Shown: positions 52,293 to 61,936, counted from the first letter of the stretch. The stretch: DNA of 64,000 nt from Collimonas rhizosphaerae (GCF_038896935.1 NZ_JBANDC010000006.1:62001-126000), one strand, 5' to 3'. Notes: generated from the letters alone by a model not told the origin. Numbers and translations: made by a program.

Positions 52293-53246
52293 ATGAAAAT
52301 CATCTTCGCCGGAACTCCCGAATTCGCCGCCGTGGCGCTCAAGGCCTTGCACGACGCCGGTCATCAGATCCCGCTGGTGCTGACCCAGCCCGACCGCCCG
52401 GCCGGCCGCGGCATGCAGCTGCATGCATCGCCGGTCAAGCGATTCGCGCTGGAGCACCAGATACCGGTGGCGCAGCCGGTATCGCTGCGGCTGGACGGCA
52501 AGTACCCCGACGTCGCCAGGGAAGCGCATGCGCTGTTGCGCAACACGCCGCACGACATCATGGTGGTGGCTGCCTACGGCCTGATCCTGCCGCTCAGCGT
52601 GCTGGACATACCGCCGCGCGGCTGCCTCAACATCCACGGTTCGCTGCTGCCGCGCTGGCGCGGCGCGGCGCCTATCCACCGGGCGATCGAGGCCGGCGAC
52701 AGCGAGACCGGCATCACCATCATGCAGATGGACCAGGGGCTGGATACCGGAGCGATGCTGCTGGTCGAGAAAATGGCGATCGGCGCCAGCGATACCACCG
52801 GCACACTGCATGACAAGATGGCAAAACTCGGCGGCGACATGATTGTCGAAGCGCTGCGCCGCCTGGAGCAGGACGCCCTGCCGGCAACACCGCAGCCGGA
52901 GCAAGGCGTAACCTACGCCGCCAAGATCAGCAAGGAAGAAGCCGTCCTCGATTTCTCGCTGCCGGCCGAAATCCTGGAGCGCAAGATACGCGCACTCAAC
53001 CCGTTCCCGGCCGCCTGCGCCGTGTTCGCAGGCGTCACCCTGAAGCTGTGGCAAGCGCAAGTGCTGGCCGGCGACGGCAAGCATGCTGCGGGAACGATCA
53101 TCAGCGCCGATCCGCAAGATGGCGTGATCGTGGCGTGCGGCAGCGGAGCATTGCGCATCACCGAATTGCAGAAACCGGGCGGCAAACGCTTGCCGGCGGC
53201 CGAGTTCCTGAAAGCCTTCCCGATGCAGGGCGGCAAATTCGACTAG
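52293..53246 (+). CDS. fmt: Methionyl-tRNA formyltransferase
   Basis: Formylates initiator Met-tRNA. 317 residues: the N-terminal formyltransferase domain begins KIIFAGTPEFAA and contains LNIHGSLLPRWRGAAPI near 110, with the catalytic asparagine and histidine; the C-terminal OB-like tRNA-binding domain starts near residue 205. I chose the ATG before KIIFAG, 8 codons inside the open frame. The stop overlaps the stop of the convergent mutarotase gene by four bases (CTAG). Confidence 0.96.
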   Translation: MKIIFAGTPEFAAVALKALHDAGHQIPLVLTQPDRPAGRGMQLHASPVKRFALEHQIPVAQPVSLRLDGKYPDVAREAHALLRNTPHDIMVVAAYGLILPLSVLDIPPRGCLNIHGSLLPRWRGAAPIHRAIEAGDSETGITIMQMDQGLDTGAMLLVEKMAIGASDTTGTLHDKMAKLGGDMIVEALRRLEQDALPATPQPEQGVTYAAKISKEEAVLDFSLPAEILERKIRALNPFPAACAVFAGVTLKLWQAQVLAGDGKHAAGTIISADPQDGVIVACGSGALRITELQKPGGKRLPAAEFLKAFPMQGGKFD

Positions 53247-54094
53247 GCGACCAGCACGCATTCCAGGTTTTGGGCGCCGCTCCAGCTCGTGTCCGGCGCC
53301 AGCAGGACCGGATGCTCAACTGTGGCGGCTTCGATGCAGACAAAATGCCGGTAAGAATCCAGCTTCAGGTCGGCAATTTTTGCGCAGCCGTTTTCCCAGG
53401 GATTCCACACCACCGCATCGGCAAACCCGGCCTGGGTCGCAATCATGCTTTGCTTGCGGCCGCCCAGGGTAATCGGCTTGTCGACCGCAAAATACACCCG
53501 GTCAACCTCCTCGGCGATATGCAGGATCTCCTCCTCCGCAATCTTGATGCGGCGGTTGTCGACCGAGTCGCGATAGCGATAGCCTTGCAACCCGTACAGG
53601 GCAGCCTCCGCGACATGTACATTCAGATAGGTATGCAAGGCGCAGGTGAATGCGAAAGGCTGCTTGCCGGTATTTGTCACCACCAGCTCGGTATTCAGGC
53701 TCTGGCCGGAAAATGTGATGCGCAGCTCGAGCGTAAAGGCATGCGGAAAGACCTGTCTGGTCTGCTCTGAATCGGCCAGCCCGAGACGGACCAGCCCGCT
53801 GCCGTCCAGCTGCCGCGAAGACTCCAGCAAGGCCCACGTGCTAAGGCGGGCAAAGCCATGCTTCGGCAACGGTCCTTCGCTGGCGAACTGCGGGAAAATC
53901 ACCGGGATGCCGCCGCGGATAGCCGCATCGCTGCGCCATGAATTCAGCGGACTCATGAACAAACGCTCGACGCCGTCCGGCCCGCGCCAGGAACAGACGT
54001 GGGCGCCGTGCAGCGCCACTTCCACCCGCGCGCCATCGGCCGCGATGGCAATGATGAAATCGTTGGTTTCTTGCAGGTTTTCTGGATTTAGCAT
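53243..54094 (-). CDS. D-hexose-6-phosphate mutarotase
   Basis: Aldose 1-epimerase-like enzyme of the YeaD family that balances the anomers of glucose 6-phosphate. 283 residues; conserved parts are HGAHVCSWRGPDGVERLFMS, RGGIPVIFPQF near 70 and LHTYLNV near 155, which contain the catalytic His and substrate-binding residues. The ATG at 54094 lies 9 bases after GGGAG; an ATG two codons before it is closer to the Shine-Dalgarno. A single gene. Confidence 0.9.
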   Translation of the reverse strand: MLNPENLQETNDFIIAIAADGARVEVALHGAHVCSWRGPDGVERLFMSPLNSWRSDAAIRGGIPVIFPQFASEGPLPKHGFARLSTWALLESSRQLDGSGLVRLGLADSEQTRQVFPHAFTLELRITFSGQSLNTELVVTNTGKQPFAFTCALHTYLNVHVAEAALYGLQGYRYRDSVDNRRIKIAEEEILHIAEEVDRVYFAVDKPITLGGRKQSMIATQAGFADAVVWNPWENGCAKIADLKLDSYRHFVCIEAATVEHPVLLAPDTSWSGAQNLECVLVA

Positions 54095-54134
54095 AATCAT
54101 TTCTCCCGTCGCTAGCAGCACATCATGCAGAAGT

Positions 54135-54629
54135 TCATCCGTTTACTGATTGGGGAAGCGGGACCGCCAAACTGATTCCGTGCTGCGTGAAGCCGAAATG
54201 TTCATAGAAGCGATGCGCGTCCATGCGCTTCAGGTTGGACGACAGCGCAATCTTGTAGCAGCCGGCCTCGCCGGCGATGCGCACCGCATGGTCCAGCATC
54301 ACGCTGCCGATACCCTGGCCGCGGCAAGCGCGGCTGATGACGACGGCGTCCATCACGGCCTGTTCGCTGCCTTCATGGGTCAGGCTGCAGAAAACCAGCA
54401 GGCTGAAAGTGCCGACCGCTACCCCGTCGGCAAACACCAGGAACGCCCGGAAGTATGGATAGGCCGCCATCCTGGCCATGATCTGGCGTGCGCCTTCAGC
54501 GTCCAGCACGGCGCGGGCGGGCTCATCATCCATCTCGGCCAGCAGCGCCACCAGGACCTCGGCGTCGCCAGGCGTGGCCTGGCGCACTGTCACGTGCGGC
54601 AAGGGATGGTCGGAAACGGCGGAAGTCAT
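54135..54629 (-). CDS. GNAT family N-acetyltransferase
   Basis: Acetyl-CoA-dependent acetyltransferase of 164 residues. The GNAT core is visible: VRQATPGDAEVLVALL at the start, AVVISRACRGQGIGSVMLDHAV near 93 with the acetyl-CoA pyrophosphate loop R-x-x-G-x-G, and a C-terminal DAHRFYEHFGFTQHG. The acceptor is unknown. An inverted repeat lies directly upstream of the start codon. Confidence 0.9.
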   Translation of the reverse strand: MTSAVSDHPLPHVTVRQATPGDAEVLVALLAEMDDEPARAVLDAEGARQIMARMAAYPYFRAFLVFADGVAVGTFSLLVFCSLTHEGSEQAVMDAVVISRACRGQGIGSVMLDHAVRIAGEAGCYKIALSSNLKRMDAHRFYEHFGFTQHGISLAVPLPQSVNG

Positions 54630-54632
54630 TGC

Positions 54633-54670
54633 TCTTTACTCCGTATCGAAATTATTCGAGAGAGTAAAGA
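54633..54670. promoter_or_regulatory. Inverted repeat at the GNAT gene start
   Basis: TCTTTACTC and GAGTAAAGA form a perfect 9-bp inverted repeat with a 20-base spacer, 4 bases before the start codon of the acetyltransferase. It can be an operator or a leader hairpin that covers the ribosome-binding site. Confidence 0.45.
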
Positions 54671-54695
54671 CTATACCGAAAATTCCGCGCATAGA

Positions 54696-54741
54696 AAAAC
54701 GGCGCAGCCGCCTTGCGGTAAATCGCAAGCGGCGCGCCGGT
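54696..54741 (-). terminator. Terminator after phnE
   Basis: On the minus strand a long GC stem (GGCGCGCCGCTTGCG and CGCAAGGCGGCTGCGCC) is followed by TTTTTC. It closes the phnCDE transcript. Confidence 0.8.
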
Positions 54742-54769
54742 TAGTGATATGAAAACTGAAACGGAATAT

Positions 54770-55573
54770 TTAAATAAACAATTTGCGCAAACGCGACGAA
54801 ACCAGGTCGATCATGCTCACCGCCAGCACGATCATGATCAGCACGGCGCAAGTCTGGCCATATTCGAAGCTGCGGATCACTTCCCATAAAATCACGCCGA
54901 TGCCGCCGGCGCCGACCATGCCGACTACCGTTGCCGAACGGACATTGGCTTCGAAGCGATACAGCACGTAGGAAATCCACAACGGCATCACTTGCGGCAG
55001 CACGCCGTAGACAATCTCTTCCAGGGCGTTGGCGCCGGTGGCGCGTATTCCCTCGACCGGCTGCGGATCGATGGCTTCGACCGCTTCCGAAAACAGCTTG
55101 GACAAGGTGCCTGTGGTTGCCACAAACAAGGCCAGCACGCCGGCAAACGGCCCCAGCCCGACCGCCACCACGAACAGCATCGCAAACACCATTTCATTGA
55201 TGGCGCGCGCCGCATCCATCAGACGCCGCACCGGCTGGTTGACCCAGGCCGGCGCGATATTGGACGAGGCCAGCAAACCGCAGGGCACTGCGCACACCAC
55301 TGCCAGTGCCGTACCCCAGACCGCGATCTGTATGGTCACGATCAATTCCTGCAGGTAGGTGCGCCAGTCATGGAAATCGGGCGGGAAAAAACTGGCGGCG
55401 TAAGTGCCCATGTTGCCGCCGTCGCGCAGCAGTTCCAGCGGCCGCATGTCGGCCCCGCGCCAGGAAGCGATCAGGACTGCCAGCAGCACGCCCCAGAACA
55501 GGGTGCGGCCTATCGATTGCTTGGGCGGCGCGGGAAACGCGGTTTCCATTTTCAGGGATGCAGGACTTGTCAT
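54770..55573 (-). CDS. phnE: Phosphonate ABC transporter permease
   Basis: Inner-membrane permease of the phosphonate importer, 267 residues, about six helices. The family loop EAVEAIDPQPVEGIRATGAN contacts the ATPase; GMVGAGGIGVILWEVIRSFEY near 225 is the typical second motif. It begins 3 bases after phnD. Confidence 0.93.
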   Translation of the reverse strand: MTSPASLKMETAFPAPPKQSIGRTLFWGVLLAVLIASWRGADMRPLELLRDGGNMGTYAASFFPPDFHDWRTYLQELIVTIQIAVWGTALAVVCAVPCGLLASSNIAPAWVNQPVRRLMDAARAINEMVFAMLFVVAVGLGPFAGVLALFVATTGTLSKLFSEAVEAIDPQPVEGIRATGANALEEIVYGVLPQVMPLWISYVLYRFEANVRSATVVGMVGAGGIGVILWEVIRSFEYGQTCAVLIMIVLAVSMIDLVSSRLRKLFI

Positions 55574-55576
55574 TGC

Positions 55577-56551
55577 TTAGGATTTGGCCAGGTCGGACAA
55601 TTTGCGGTTGATATCGTCCAGCTTGGCTTTCTTGTCGTCGGCGCTGAGGTTGGCGTCCGCTTCCAGCTTGCCCTTTTGCTTGAACAGTTCGAGCTGGCGG
55701 ATCGGATTCAGCTGCGCATCGCTGGATTCTTCAAAGCCGCTGTATTCCAGCTTGGCCAGCTGCGCTTTTTCCTGTGCGGCGTTAGGACCGGTCTTGCCGT
55801 AGGTAACGAAAAATTCCTTGATCTTGGCCTTGAGGTCGGCCGGCAAGTCTTTGCGCCATACCAGCGGATCGGCGGCGATCAGTGGCGATTTCCAGACGAT
55901 CCGGACTTCCTTGGCAACGGCCGGCTGGCGCTCTTCGATGCGAGCCATGGTGTCGGAAGCAAACACGGCGGCGTCGATCTGCTTGTTGGCGACCGCCAGG
56001 ATGTTGGCTTCATGATTGGAAGTACGGATCACTTTGAACGCTGTCTTCGAATCGACATTGTTCTTTGCAAAAATGTAGTAGCTCGGCACCAGGAAACCCG
56101 AGGTCGAATTCGGATCGCCGATGCCGAAGGTCAGGCTCTTGGCGTTTTTCAAGATGTCTTCGATGCTCTTGTTCGGGCTGTCCTTCTGCACGCCCACCAG
56201 GCTGTAGTAGCCGGCGCTGCCGTCCGGATTGACCACGTGCGCGAACACTTCGCCGCTCGCGCGGTCGACCGCTTCCATCGCCGACTTGTTGCCAAACCAG
56301 CCCATCTGCACCTTGCCGAAGCGCATGCCTTCAATGATGCCGGCGTAGTCGGAAGCAAAGAAACCGTTGACCTTGATGCCGGTACGCTTGCTCAGTTCAT
56401 CGAGCACCGGCTGCCAGTCCTGCTTCAGGTTTTTCGACGATTCGGTTGAAATGATGCCGAAGTTCAGCACCTTGACGTCATCGGCGTGCGCAGCCGACGC
56501 TGCCAGCATCGCCATGGTGATTGCGGCGCCGGAAAATAATTTTGCAAACAT
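55577..56551 (-). CDS. phnD: Phosphonate/phosphite ABC transporter substrate-binding protein
   Basis: Periplasmic binding protein of the PhnD type, 324 residues. The signal peptide ends near SAAHA. Mature features are LNFGIISTESSKNLKQDW at the start, FASDYAGIIEGMRFGKVQMGWFGN near 65-90, whose residues hold the phosphonate group, and the C-terminal FKQKGKLEADANLS. The organophosphonate, phosphite or other oxyanion bound cannot be decided from sequence. Confidence 0.92.
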   Translation of the reverse strand: MFAKLFSGAAITMAMLAASAAHADDVKVLNFGIISTESSKNLKQDWQPVLDELSKRTGIKVNGFFASDYAGIIEGMRFGKVQMGWFGNKSAMEAVDRASGEVFAHVVNPDGSAGYYSLVGVQKDSPNKSIEDILKNAKSLTFGIGDPNSTSGFLVPSYYIFAKNNVDSKTAFKVIRTSNHEANILAVANKQIDAAVFASDTMARIEERQPAVAKEVRIVWKSPLIAADPLVWRKDLPADLKAKIKEFFVTYGKTGPNAAQEKAQLAKLEYSGFEESSDAQLNPIRQLELFKQKGKLEADANLSADDKKAKLDDINRKLSDLAKS

Positions 56552-56602
56552 GATGTGGAACTCCTGAGTGGAAAGAGGTGATATTCAATGACGAGATGTA
56601 TT

Positions 56603-57448
56603 TCAGGCTGCCACCGCCAGCGCCGGTACGCTGTCGAAAGGCGTTGGTACGGCTACAGCGGGCCGGGTCAAGGTGTTGGAGCCGCCCAGGATGTCTTCCG
56701 CTTCGCTGCCATACAGTTCGCGCAGCATCGGCTCGGTCAGGGCGCTGGAAGGGCCGTCGTATACGACGCGGCCTTTATGCAAAGCCACCGTGCGCGGGCA
56801 AAAGCGCAAGGCGACATCGACCTGGTGCAGCGACACCAGGACCGTGCTGCCGTCGCGCTGGTTGACGTCGGCCAGCGTCTGCATCACACGCCGCGCCGAC
56901 TCCGGATCGAGCGAGGCGATCGGTTCGTCGGCCAGCACCACGCGCGCCTTCTGCACGATGGTGCGGGCAATCGCGGCACGTTGCTGCTGGCCGCCCGAGA
57001 GTGCGGAAGCGCGTTTGTACGCATGGTCGGAAATGCCGACCCGCGCCAGCGCTTCCAGGCCCAATGCTTTTTCTTCGGCGGTAAACAATTTGAAGCAGCT
57101 GCGCCAGAGCGGCATGCGCGACAGGCCGCCGGTCAGGACATTGGTCAGCACCGGCAGCCGGCCCACCAGATTGAATTGCTGGAAAACGAAACCGACGTTG
57201 GCGCGCACCGCGCGGATATTGCGGTCGACCATGCCGTCCTTCTGGACTGACTGGCCGTCGATGGAGATTGTGCCGCCGCTGTTATCTGCAGCCATCAATC
57301 CGGAAATATGGCGCAAAAGAGTCGATTTTCCAGAACCGGATGCACCGATCAAGGCTACCATTTCGCCCTGCGCGAAGCGCAGGCTGACATTGTCGAGGGC
57401 GCGGAAACCGCCACGGAACGTCTTTGACAAACCTTTGATTTCAACCAT
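56603..57448 (-). CDS. phnC: Phosphonate ABC transporter ATP-binding protein
   Basis: ATPase of the phosphonate importer, 281 residues: Walker A GASGSGKST near residue 35, the LSGGQQQRAAIARTI signature near 150, and VVLADEPIASLD as Walker B. I start at the ATG before VEIKGLSKTF. It is the first gene of phnCDE, and no C-P lyase (phnG-M) or phosphonatase gene lies in the window. Confidence 0.93.
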   Translation of the reverse strand: MVEIKGLSKTFRGGFRALDNVSLRFAQGEMVALIGASGSGKSTLLRHISGLMAADNSGGTISIDGQSVQKDGMVDRNIRAVRANVGFVFQQFNLVGRLPVLTNVLTGGLSRMPLWRSCFKLFTAEEKALGLEALARVGISDHAYKRASALSGGQQQRAAIARTIVQKARVVLADEPIASLDPESARRVMQTLADVNQRDGSTVLVSLHQVDVALRFCPRTVALHKGRVVYDGPSSALTEPMLRELYGSEAEDILGGSNTLTRPAVAVPTPFDSVPALAVAA

Positions 57449-57654
57449 GATATGTACCGCCGTTACGCTTTTGAATGGCGGAAGTATTGCGGTCAAATAT
57501 GTCAGGCGTATGAAATTTGTGTGACCATTCGGTTACCGCAAACCGGGCCCGGCGCCACGGTCAGGGCCGATCCAGGCTCAGAGAGCCGAACCGCAAGAGG
57601 TGCGTTGCCATGCAACGATGGCAAGGAAGAACAAGGGAGAAGGTAGCAAATCTG

Positions 57655-58737
57655 CTAACGCTGCACGACAATCGCCGTAGCGCCGGAACGTTGCCGGATC
57701 TGCTGCAAGATGCTGTCGGCGTCAGCACGGCTGGAATACGGTCCGGCATATAAACGATACATGCCGTTCACCGCAACGCTGTCGAGCGATGTCACCACGC
57801 CCGACAGCTCCTGCATCAGGCGGGAACGCGCACCGTCCGCATTGGCTTGCTGTGCATAGGCGCCGAACTGCAGGTAGAAACCTGCCGCCAGCGAGCTACT
57901 GCTGGCTGCGGGAGGCGCTGCCGGCGTTGGCGACGTCTGGCTGATCAGCAGCGGTTGCGCGGTCAGCACTGGCATGTCGACCGATTCGGTTGTGACTACG
58001 GCAGGCGCCGTGTTATCCCTGGGCGGCTCGGCAGCCGGCGCCGGCAATGCCGCGGCCTGCGGCGCCGGCGTGCTGCCGCGCTGCCTGTTCAGCGCGATGA
58101 TGTCGGCCGGCAGCAGGCGCTCCACCTCCAGCTGGCTGCTGCCGCTGCTCAGGTAACCGAGTTTCAGCGCCGCGGTGTAGGACAGGTCGATGATGCGGCT
58201 AGAGTGGAACGGACCGCGGTCGTTGACCCGCACGATCACCTGGGCGCCGGTCTTCAGGTTGGTTACCCGCGCATAGGAAGGAATCGGCAAGGTCGGATGG
58301 GCGGCGGTCATCTTGTACATGTCGTACAGCTCGCCGGAGGATGTCTTTTGCTTATGGAATTTCTTGCCGTACCAGCTGCCGATGCCGCGTTGCTTGAACG
58401 GCTGGTCGTCGGTCAGCGGCGTGTAGGTCTTGCCAAATACGACATAAGGCTTGTTGCCGGTACGCGAGTAGGGTTCAACCACGGGAACTGCGTCCGGGGT
58501 GTCCAGCAGCCCCTCAGGGGCGGAATCGCCCGGGCCGTCATCCTTGTAGTAGCCGCCGCGGCCGGAGCCGGCAGGCGGCAGCGCCGGCACGTTGCGGCCG
58601 GCGATGCCGCCTGCGCCCGATTTGGCCGGGGCGGCCGGGATTGAAGAGGTTTTCGGCGAGGTGCCGCAGCCGGCCAGGATCAGCGACAGCAGCAAGGCGC
58701 TGGAATATGTAGCAACGTTGTGGCGGCGCCTTAGCAT
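57655..58737 (-). CDS. rlpA: RlpA-family septal ring lipoprotein with SPOR domain
   Basis: Lytic transglycosylase-type lipoprotein of 360 residues. The lipobox LILAGC is near residue 19. The double-psi barrel domain (about 115-205) includes IGSWYGKKFHKQKTSSGE and ARVTNLKTGAQVIVRVNDRGPF with the conserved Asp of NDRGPF. A Pro/Ala-rich linker (about 210-280) leads to a C-terminal SPOR domain that binds denuded glycan strands. It follows rodA and belongs to the cell-wall cluster. Confidence 0.94.
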   Translation of the reverse strand: MLRRRHNVATYSSALLLSLILAGCGTSPKTSSIPAAPAKSGAGGIAGRNVPALPPAGSGRGGYYKDDGPGDSAPEGLLDTPDAVPVVEPYSRTGNKPYVVFGKTYTPLTDDQPFKQRGIGSWYGKKFHKQKTSSGELYDMYKMTAAHPTLPIPSYARVTNLKTGAQVIVRVNDRGPFHSSRIIDLSYTAALKLGYLSSGSSQLEVERLLPADIIALNRQRGSTPAPQAAALPAPAAEPPRDNTAPAVVTTESVDMPVLTAQPLLISQTSPTPAAPPAASSSSLAAGFYLQFGAYAQQANADGARSRLMQELSGVVTSLDSVAVNGMYRLYAGPYSSRADADSILQQIRQRSGATAIVVQR

Positions 58738-58815
58738 GCACTCTCCTGATGATGGCGATTCAAAACAGATAATTGCATCAATGGACCCGGTTCCGGCCGC
58801 ACAAGTTCAACGTGC

Positions 58816-59928
58816 TCAAGTCTGTATCAGCTTGCGATGGCGCTGGATGCTCATCAGTATGCCGGCGCCCAGCCCCAGCGTGACCAGCGCGGTGCCGCCG
58901 TAGCTCATGAATGGCAACGGTACCCCGACCACCGGCAAAATGCCGCTGACCATGCCCATGTTAACGAATGCATAAGTAAAGAAAATCAAGGTGATGGAAC
59001 CGGCCAGCAAGCGTGTAAACATGGTTGGCGCATTGGCGGCGATCATCATGCCGCGCCCGATCAGCAAAATATAGAGGAACAGCAGGACGCAGTTGCCGAT
59101 CAGGCCGAATTCTTCAGAAAATACCGCAAAAATGAAGTCCGTGGTGCGTTCCGGGATGAATTCCAGGTGCGCTTGCGTGCCTTTCAGCCAGCCCTTGCCA
59201 AACACGCCGCCGGATCCGACCGCGATGGTTGACTGGATGATATGGAAACCTTTGCCGAGCGGATCCGAAGTAGGATCGATCAGCATCATCACCCGCTGCC
59301 GCTGGTAATCGTGCAGCACCGACCACAGCACCGGCAGGCTGGCGCCGGCGGCGACCGCCAGGCCGATCAGCACGCGCCATGACAAGCCCGCCAGGAAGAT
59401 CACGTAGAAGCCCGCTGCCAGCACCAGGGTGCCGGTGCCCAGGTCCGGCTGGCGAATGATCAGGCCGACCGGCAGCGCCAGCATCACCGCCGCCACCAGG
59501 TAATCGCGCCAGCTGATCATGCCCTCGCGCTTCTGGAAATACCAGGCCAGCATCAGCGGCATGGCGATTTTCATGATCTCGGAGGGCTGGATCACCACGC
59601 CGACATTGATCCAGCGGCGCGAACCTTTCTTGACGATGCCGAACACCGCCACTGCAATCAGCAGCGCCACCCCTATCGTATAAATCGGCACGGCAAACCG
59701 CATCAGGGTCTGCGGCGGCACGTTGGCGGCGACCCACATGATGACAAACGCGACCAGGATATTGCGCAGCTGGTCCTCGACCCGGCCCGGGAAATCGATG
59801 CCGGCCGAATACAAGGTGACAATGCCGACCGCCAGTATCAGGAAAATGATCAGCGACAGCGCGCCGTCAAATACCGCTATATGGGATTTGATGCTGCGCA
59901 GCCAGTGGTGTTTGTCGCTCAGGCTCAT
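58816..59928 (-). CDS. rodA: Peptidoglycan polymerase RodA
   Basis: SEDS-family glycosyltransferase that polymerises peptidoglycan with PBP2. 370 residues, ten likely membrane helices. Signatures include WINVGVVIQPSEIMKIAMPL near residue 108, GSGGVFGKGWLKGTQAHLEFIPERTTDFIFAVFSEEFG near 235 and the terminal LPFMSYGGTALVTLG. It directly follows mrdA in the same operon. Confidence 0.95.
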   Translation of the reverse strand: MSLSDKHHWLRSIKSHIAVFDGALSLIIFLILAVGIVTLYSAGIDFPGRVEDQLRNILVAFVIMWVAANVPPQTLMRFAVPIYTIGVALLIAVAVFGIVKKGSRRWINVGVVIQPSEIMKIAMPLMLAWYFQKREGMISWRDYLVAAVMLALPVGLIIRQPDLGTGTLVLAAGFYVIFLAGLSWRVLIGLAVAAGASLPVLWSVLHDYQRQRVMMLIDPTSDPLGKGFHIIQSTIAVGSGGVFGKGWLKGTQAHLEFIPERTTDFIFAVFSEEFGLIGNCVLLFLYILLIGRGMMIAANAPTMFTRLLAGSITLIFFTYAFVNMGMVSGILPVVGVPLPFMSYGGTALVTLGLGAGILMSIQRHRKLIQT

Positions 59929-59951
59929 CGCTTGCTCTCGCTCATTCCCGC

Positions 59952-61928
59952 TTATTCCCTGTTGCCTGGCGTTTCTTCGCCCGGCTTGTAGCTGTTGTCG
60001 GTGCCGTCCGCCGGCTTCGTGTCTTCGTCGACCGGCGCCGGTTCTTCTTCCAGCACCGCGGCCTTGTTGCCATCGCCGGGGCGCTTGCCCAGCAAATAAT
60101 AATCCAGCGCCTTGCGTACTATCGGCGCCGCCGCCGCCGCGCCGAAGCCGCCGTTCTCGACAATCACCGCAATCGCGATTCGCGGCTTGTCGGCCGGGGC
60201 GAACGCGGTGTACCAGGCGTGATCGTGCATGCGCGCATTGAGTTTCTTGGCATCGTATTTTTCACCTTGCTTGATGCCGACCACCTGCGCCGTACCGGTC
60301 TTGCCGCCCGACTCGTAGCCGGCGCCGGCAAACACCTTGGCGCCGGTGCCTTCATGCGTGACGCCGACCATGGCGCGCTTGATGAAATCGATGTTTTCCT
60401 GCTTCAGCGGGATACGGTAGCTTTCCTTCGGCACCGTCTGGGTGTGCTGGCGCGTGACGCCATCTTCGATGATCTTGACCAGGTGCGGCTTCATCACCAC
60501 GCCGTCGTTGACCAGGGTCGCCACCGCGTGCGCCATCTGCAACGGCGTGAAAGCATTGAAACCCTGGCCGATGCCAAGCGAAATGGTGTCGCCGCCTACC
60601 CATTTCTGCGCCGCCACGCGTTTGTAGTATTTGCGCTTCCAGTCGGTCGACGGCAGGATGCCGCGCTGTTCATGTTCCAGGTCGATGCCGGTCAGCTGGC
60701 CGAAACCGAAGGGTTTCATGAAATCGTGGATGGTGTCAGGACCGAGGTCGTTGGCCAGCATGTAGTAATAGGTGTCGCAGGAAACCACGATCGATTTGTA
60801 CATGTCGACCCGGCCGTGGCCGCCCACCTTGTCGTCGCGGAAACGGTGGCCGCCCAGCATGAAATAGCCGATATCGTTGATCGCGAAAGCCGGCGTGCGC
60901 TTGCCCAGCTCCAGCGCCGCCAGCGCCATGAACGGCTTGTAGGTCGAGCCCGGAGCATAGCTGCCGCTCATGGGGCGGTTGATCAGGGGATGGTCGGGCG
61001 AGTTGTTCAGCTCGTCCCAGCTTTGCTGGTCGATGCCTTCGACAAACAGGTTGGGATCGAACGATGGCTGCGAGACATATGCCAGCACGTCGCCGGTGGA
61101 CGGTTCGATCGCCACCAGCGCGCCGCGGCGGTCGCCGAATGCTTCCTCCACCACCTTCTGCAATTCGATGTCGATCGACAGGATCAGGTTGTTGCCGGGT
61201 GTCGCTGAGACATGCGACATGCTGCGCACGGCGCGGCCGCTGGCGGCGATTTCGATTTCTTCGTAGCCGGTGTTGCCGTGCAGCTGCTGTTCGTAGCTCT
61301 TTTCCAGGCCATCCTTGCCGATGTAGCTGGTCCCTTTGTAGTTGGCGGCGTCCTCGCTGTCGTCGATGCGGTCGGCGTCTTTCTGGTTGATGCGGCCGAT
61401 GTAGCCGATCACGTGCGCCGCCACTTCGCCCAGCGGATACTGGCGGAACAGGCGCGCCTGCACGTCGATCCCCGGGAAGCGGTAGCGCTGCGCGGTGAAA
61501 CGCGCCACTTCTTCGTCGGTCAGGCGGGTGCGGATCGGCAGGCTGGCGAAACTCTTGGAATCTTCCAGCAGCTTCTTGAAACGGCGCCGGTCTTTCGGCG
61601 TGATGCTGACTACCTGCGCCAGCTCGTCGATCACGCCTTCCAGGTCGCCGCGGATCTTGGAGCGGGTAATTTCCAGCGTGTAAGCGGAATAGTTGCGCGC
61701 CAGGATGACGCCGTTGCGGTCCATGATCAGGCCGCGGTTGGGCACCACCGGCACCAGCGAAATCCGGTTGTCCTCGGCTTGCGCCGCGTAGGCATCGTGG
61801 CGCACCACCTGCAGCCAGATAAAACGCGCGCCGAGCAAGCCGAAGCAGATCAGCACAAAAGCCACGGCCGCGGTAATCCGCAGGCGGAACTTGCGCAGTT
61901 CGTGTTCGGTGTTTTTGAATTCAGTCAT
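59952..61928 (-). CDS. mrdA: Penicillin-binding protein 2
   Basis: Transpeptidase of the elongasome, 658 residues. One N-terminal membrane helix (about 20-40), a dimerisation domain, and the transpeptidase with the active serine in STYK near residue 326, the second motif SCD near 385 and KTGTAQVVG near 540. The C terminus is an acidic Glu/Asp/Pro-rich tail of about 35 residues, longer than in E. coli. It lies between mreD and rodA. Confidence 0.95.
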   Translation of the reverse strand: MTEFKNTEHELRKFRLRITAAVAFVLICFGLLGARFIWLQVVRHDAYAAQAEDNRISLVPVVPNRGLIMDRNGVILARNYSAYTLEITRSKIRGDLEGVIDELAQVVSITPKDRRRFKKLLEDSKSFASLPIRTRLTDEEVARFTAQRYRFPGIDVQARLFRQYPLGEVAAHVIGYIGRINQKDADRIDDSEDAANYKGTSYIGKDGLEKSYEQQLHGNTGYEEIEIAASGRAVRSMSHVSATPGNNLILSIDIELQKVVEEAFGDRRGALVAIEPSTGDVLAYVSQPSFDPNLFVEGIDQQSWDELNNSPDHPLINRPMSGSYAPGSTYKPFMALAALELGKRTPAFAINDIGYFMLGGHRFRDDKVGGHGRVDMYKSIVVSCDTYYYMLANDLGPDTIHDFMKPFGFGQLTGIDLEHEQRGILPSTDWKRKYYKRVAAQKWVGGDTISLGIGQGFNAFTPLQMAHAVATLVNDGVVMKPHLVKIIEDGVTRQHTQTVPKESYRIPLKQENIDFIKRAMVGVTHEGTGAKVFAGAGYESGGKTGTAQVVGIKQGEKYDAKKLNARMHDHAWYTAFAPADKPRIAIAVIVENGGFGAAAAAPIVRKALDYYLLGKRPGDGNKAAVLEEEPAPVDEDTKPADGTDNSYKPGEETPGNRE

Positions 61929-61936
61929 GAATGCGG

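Noticed and set aside
54992..56449. Open frame of 485 codons on the plus strand
   Set aside because: It is antisense to phnE and phnD and has the low-complexity composition of a shadow frame.
57449..57654. Possible PhoB site before phnC
   Set aside because: CTGACAT and GGTCACA-like pieces occur on the minus strand, but their spacing does not fit the 11-base period of a Pho box.
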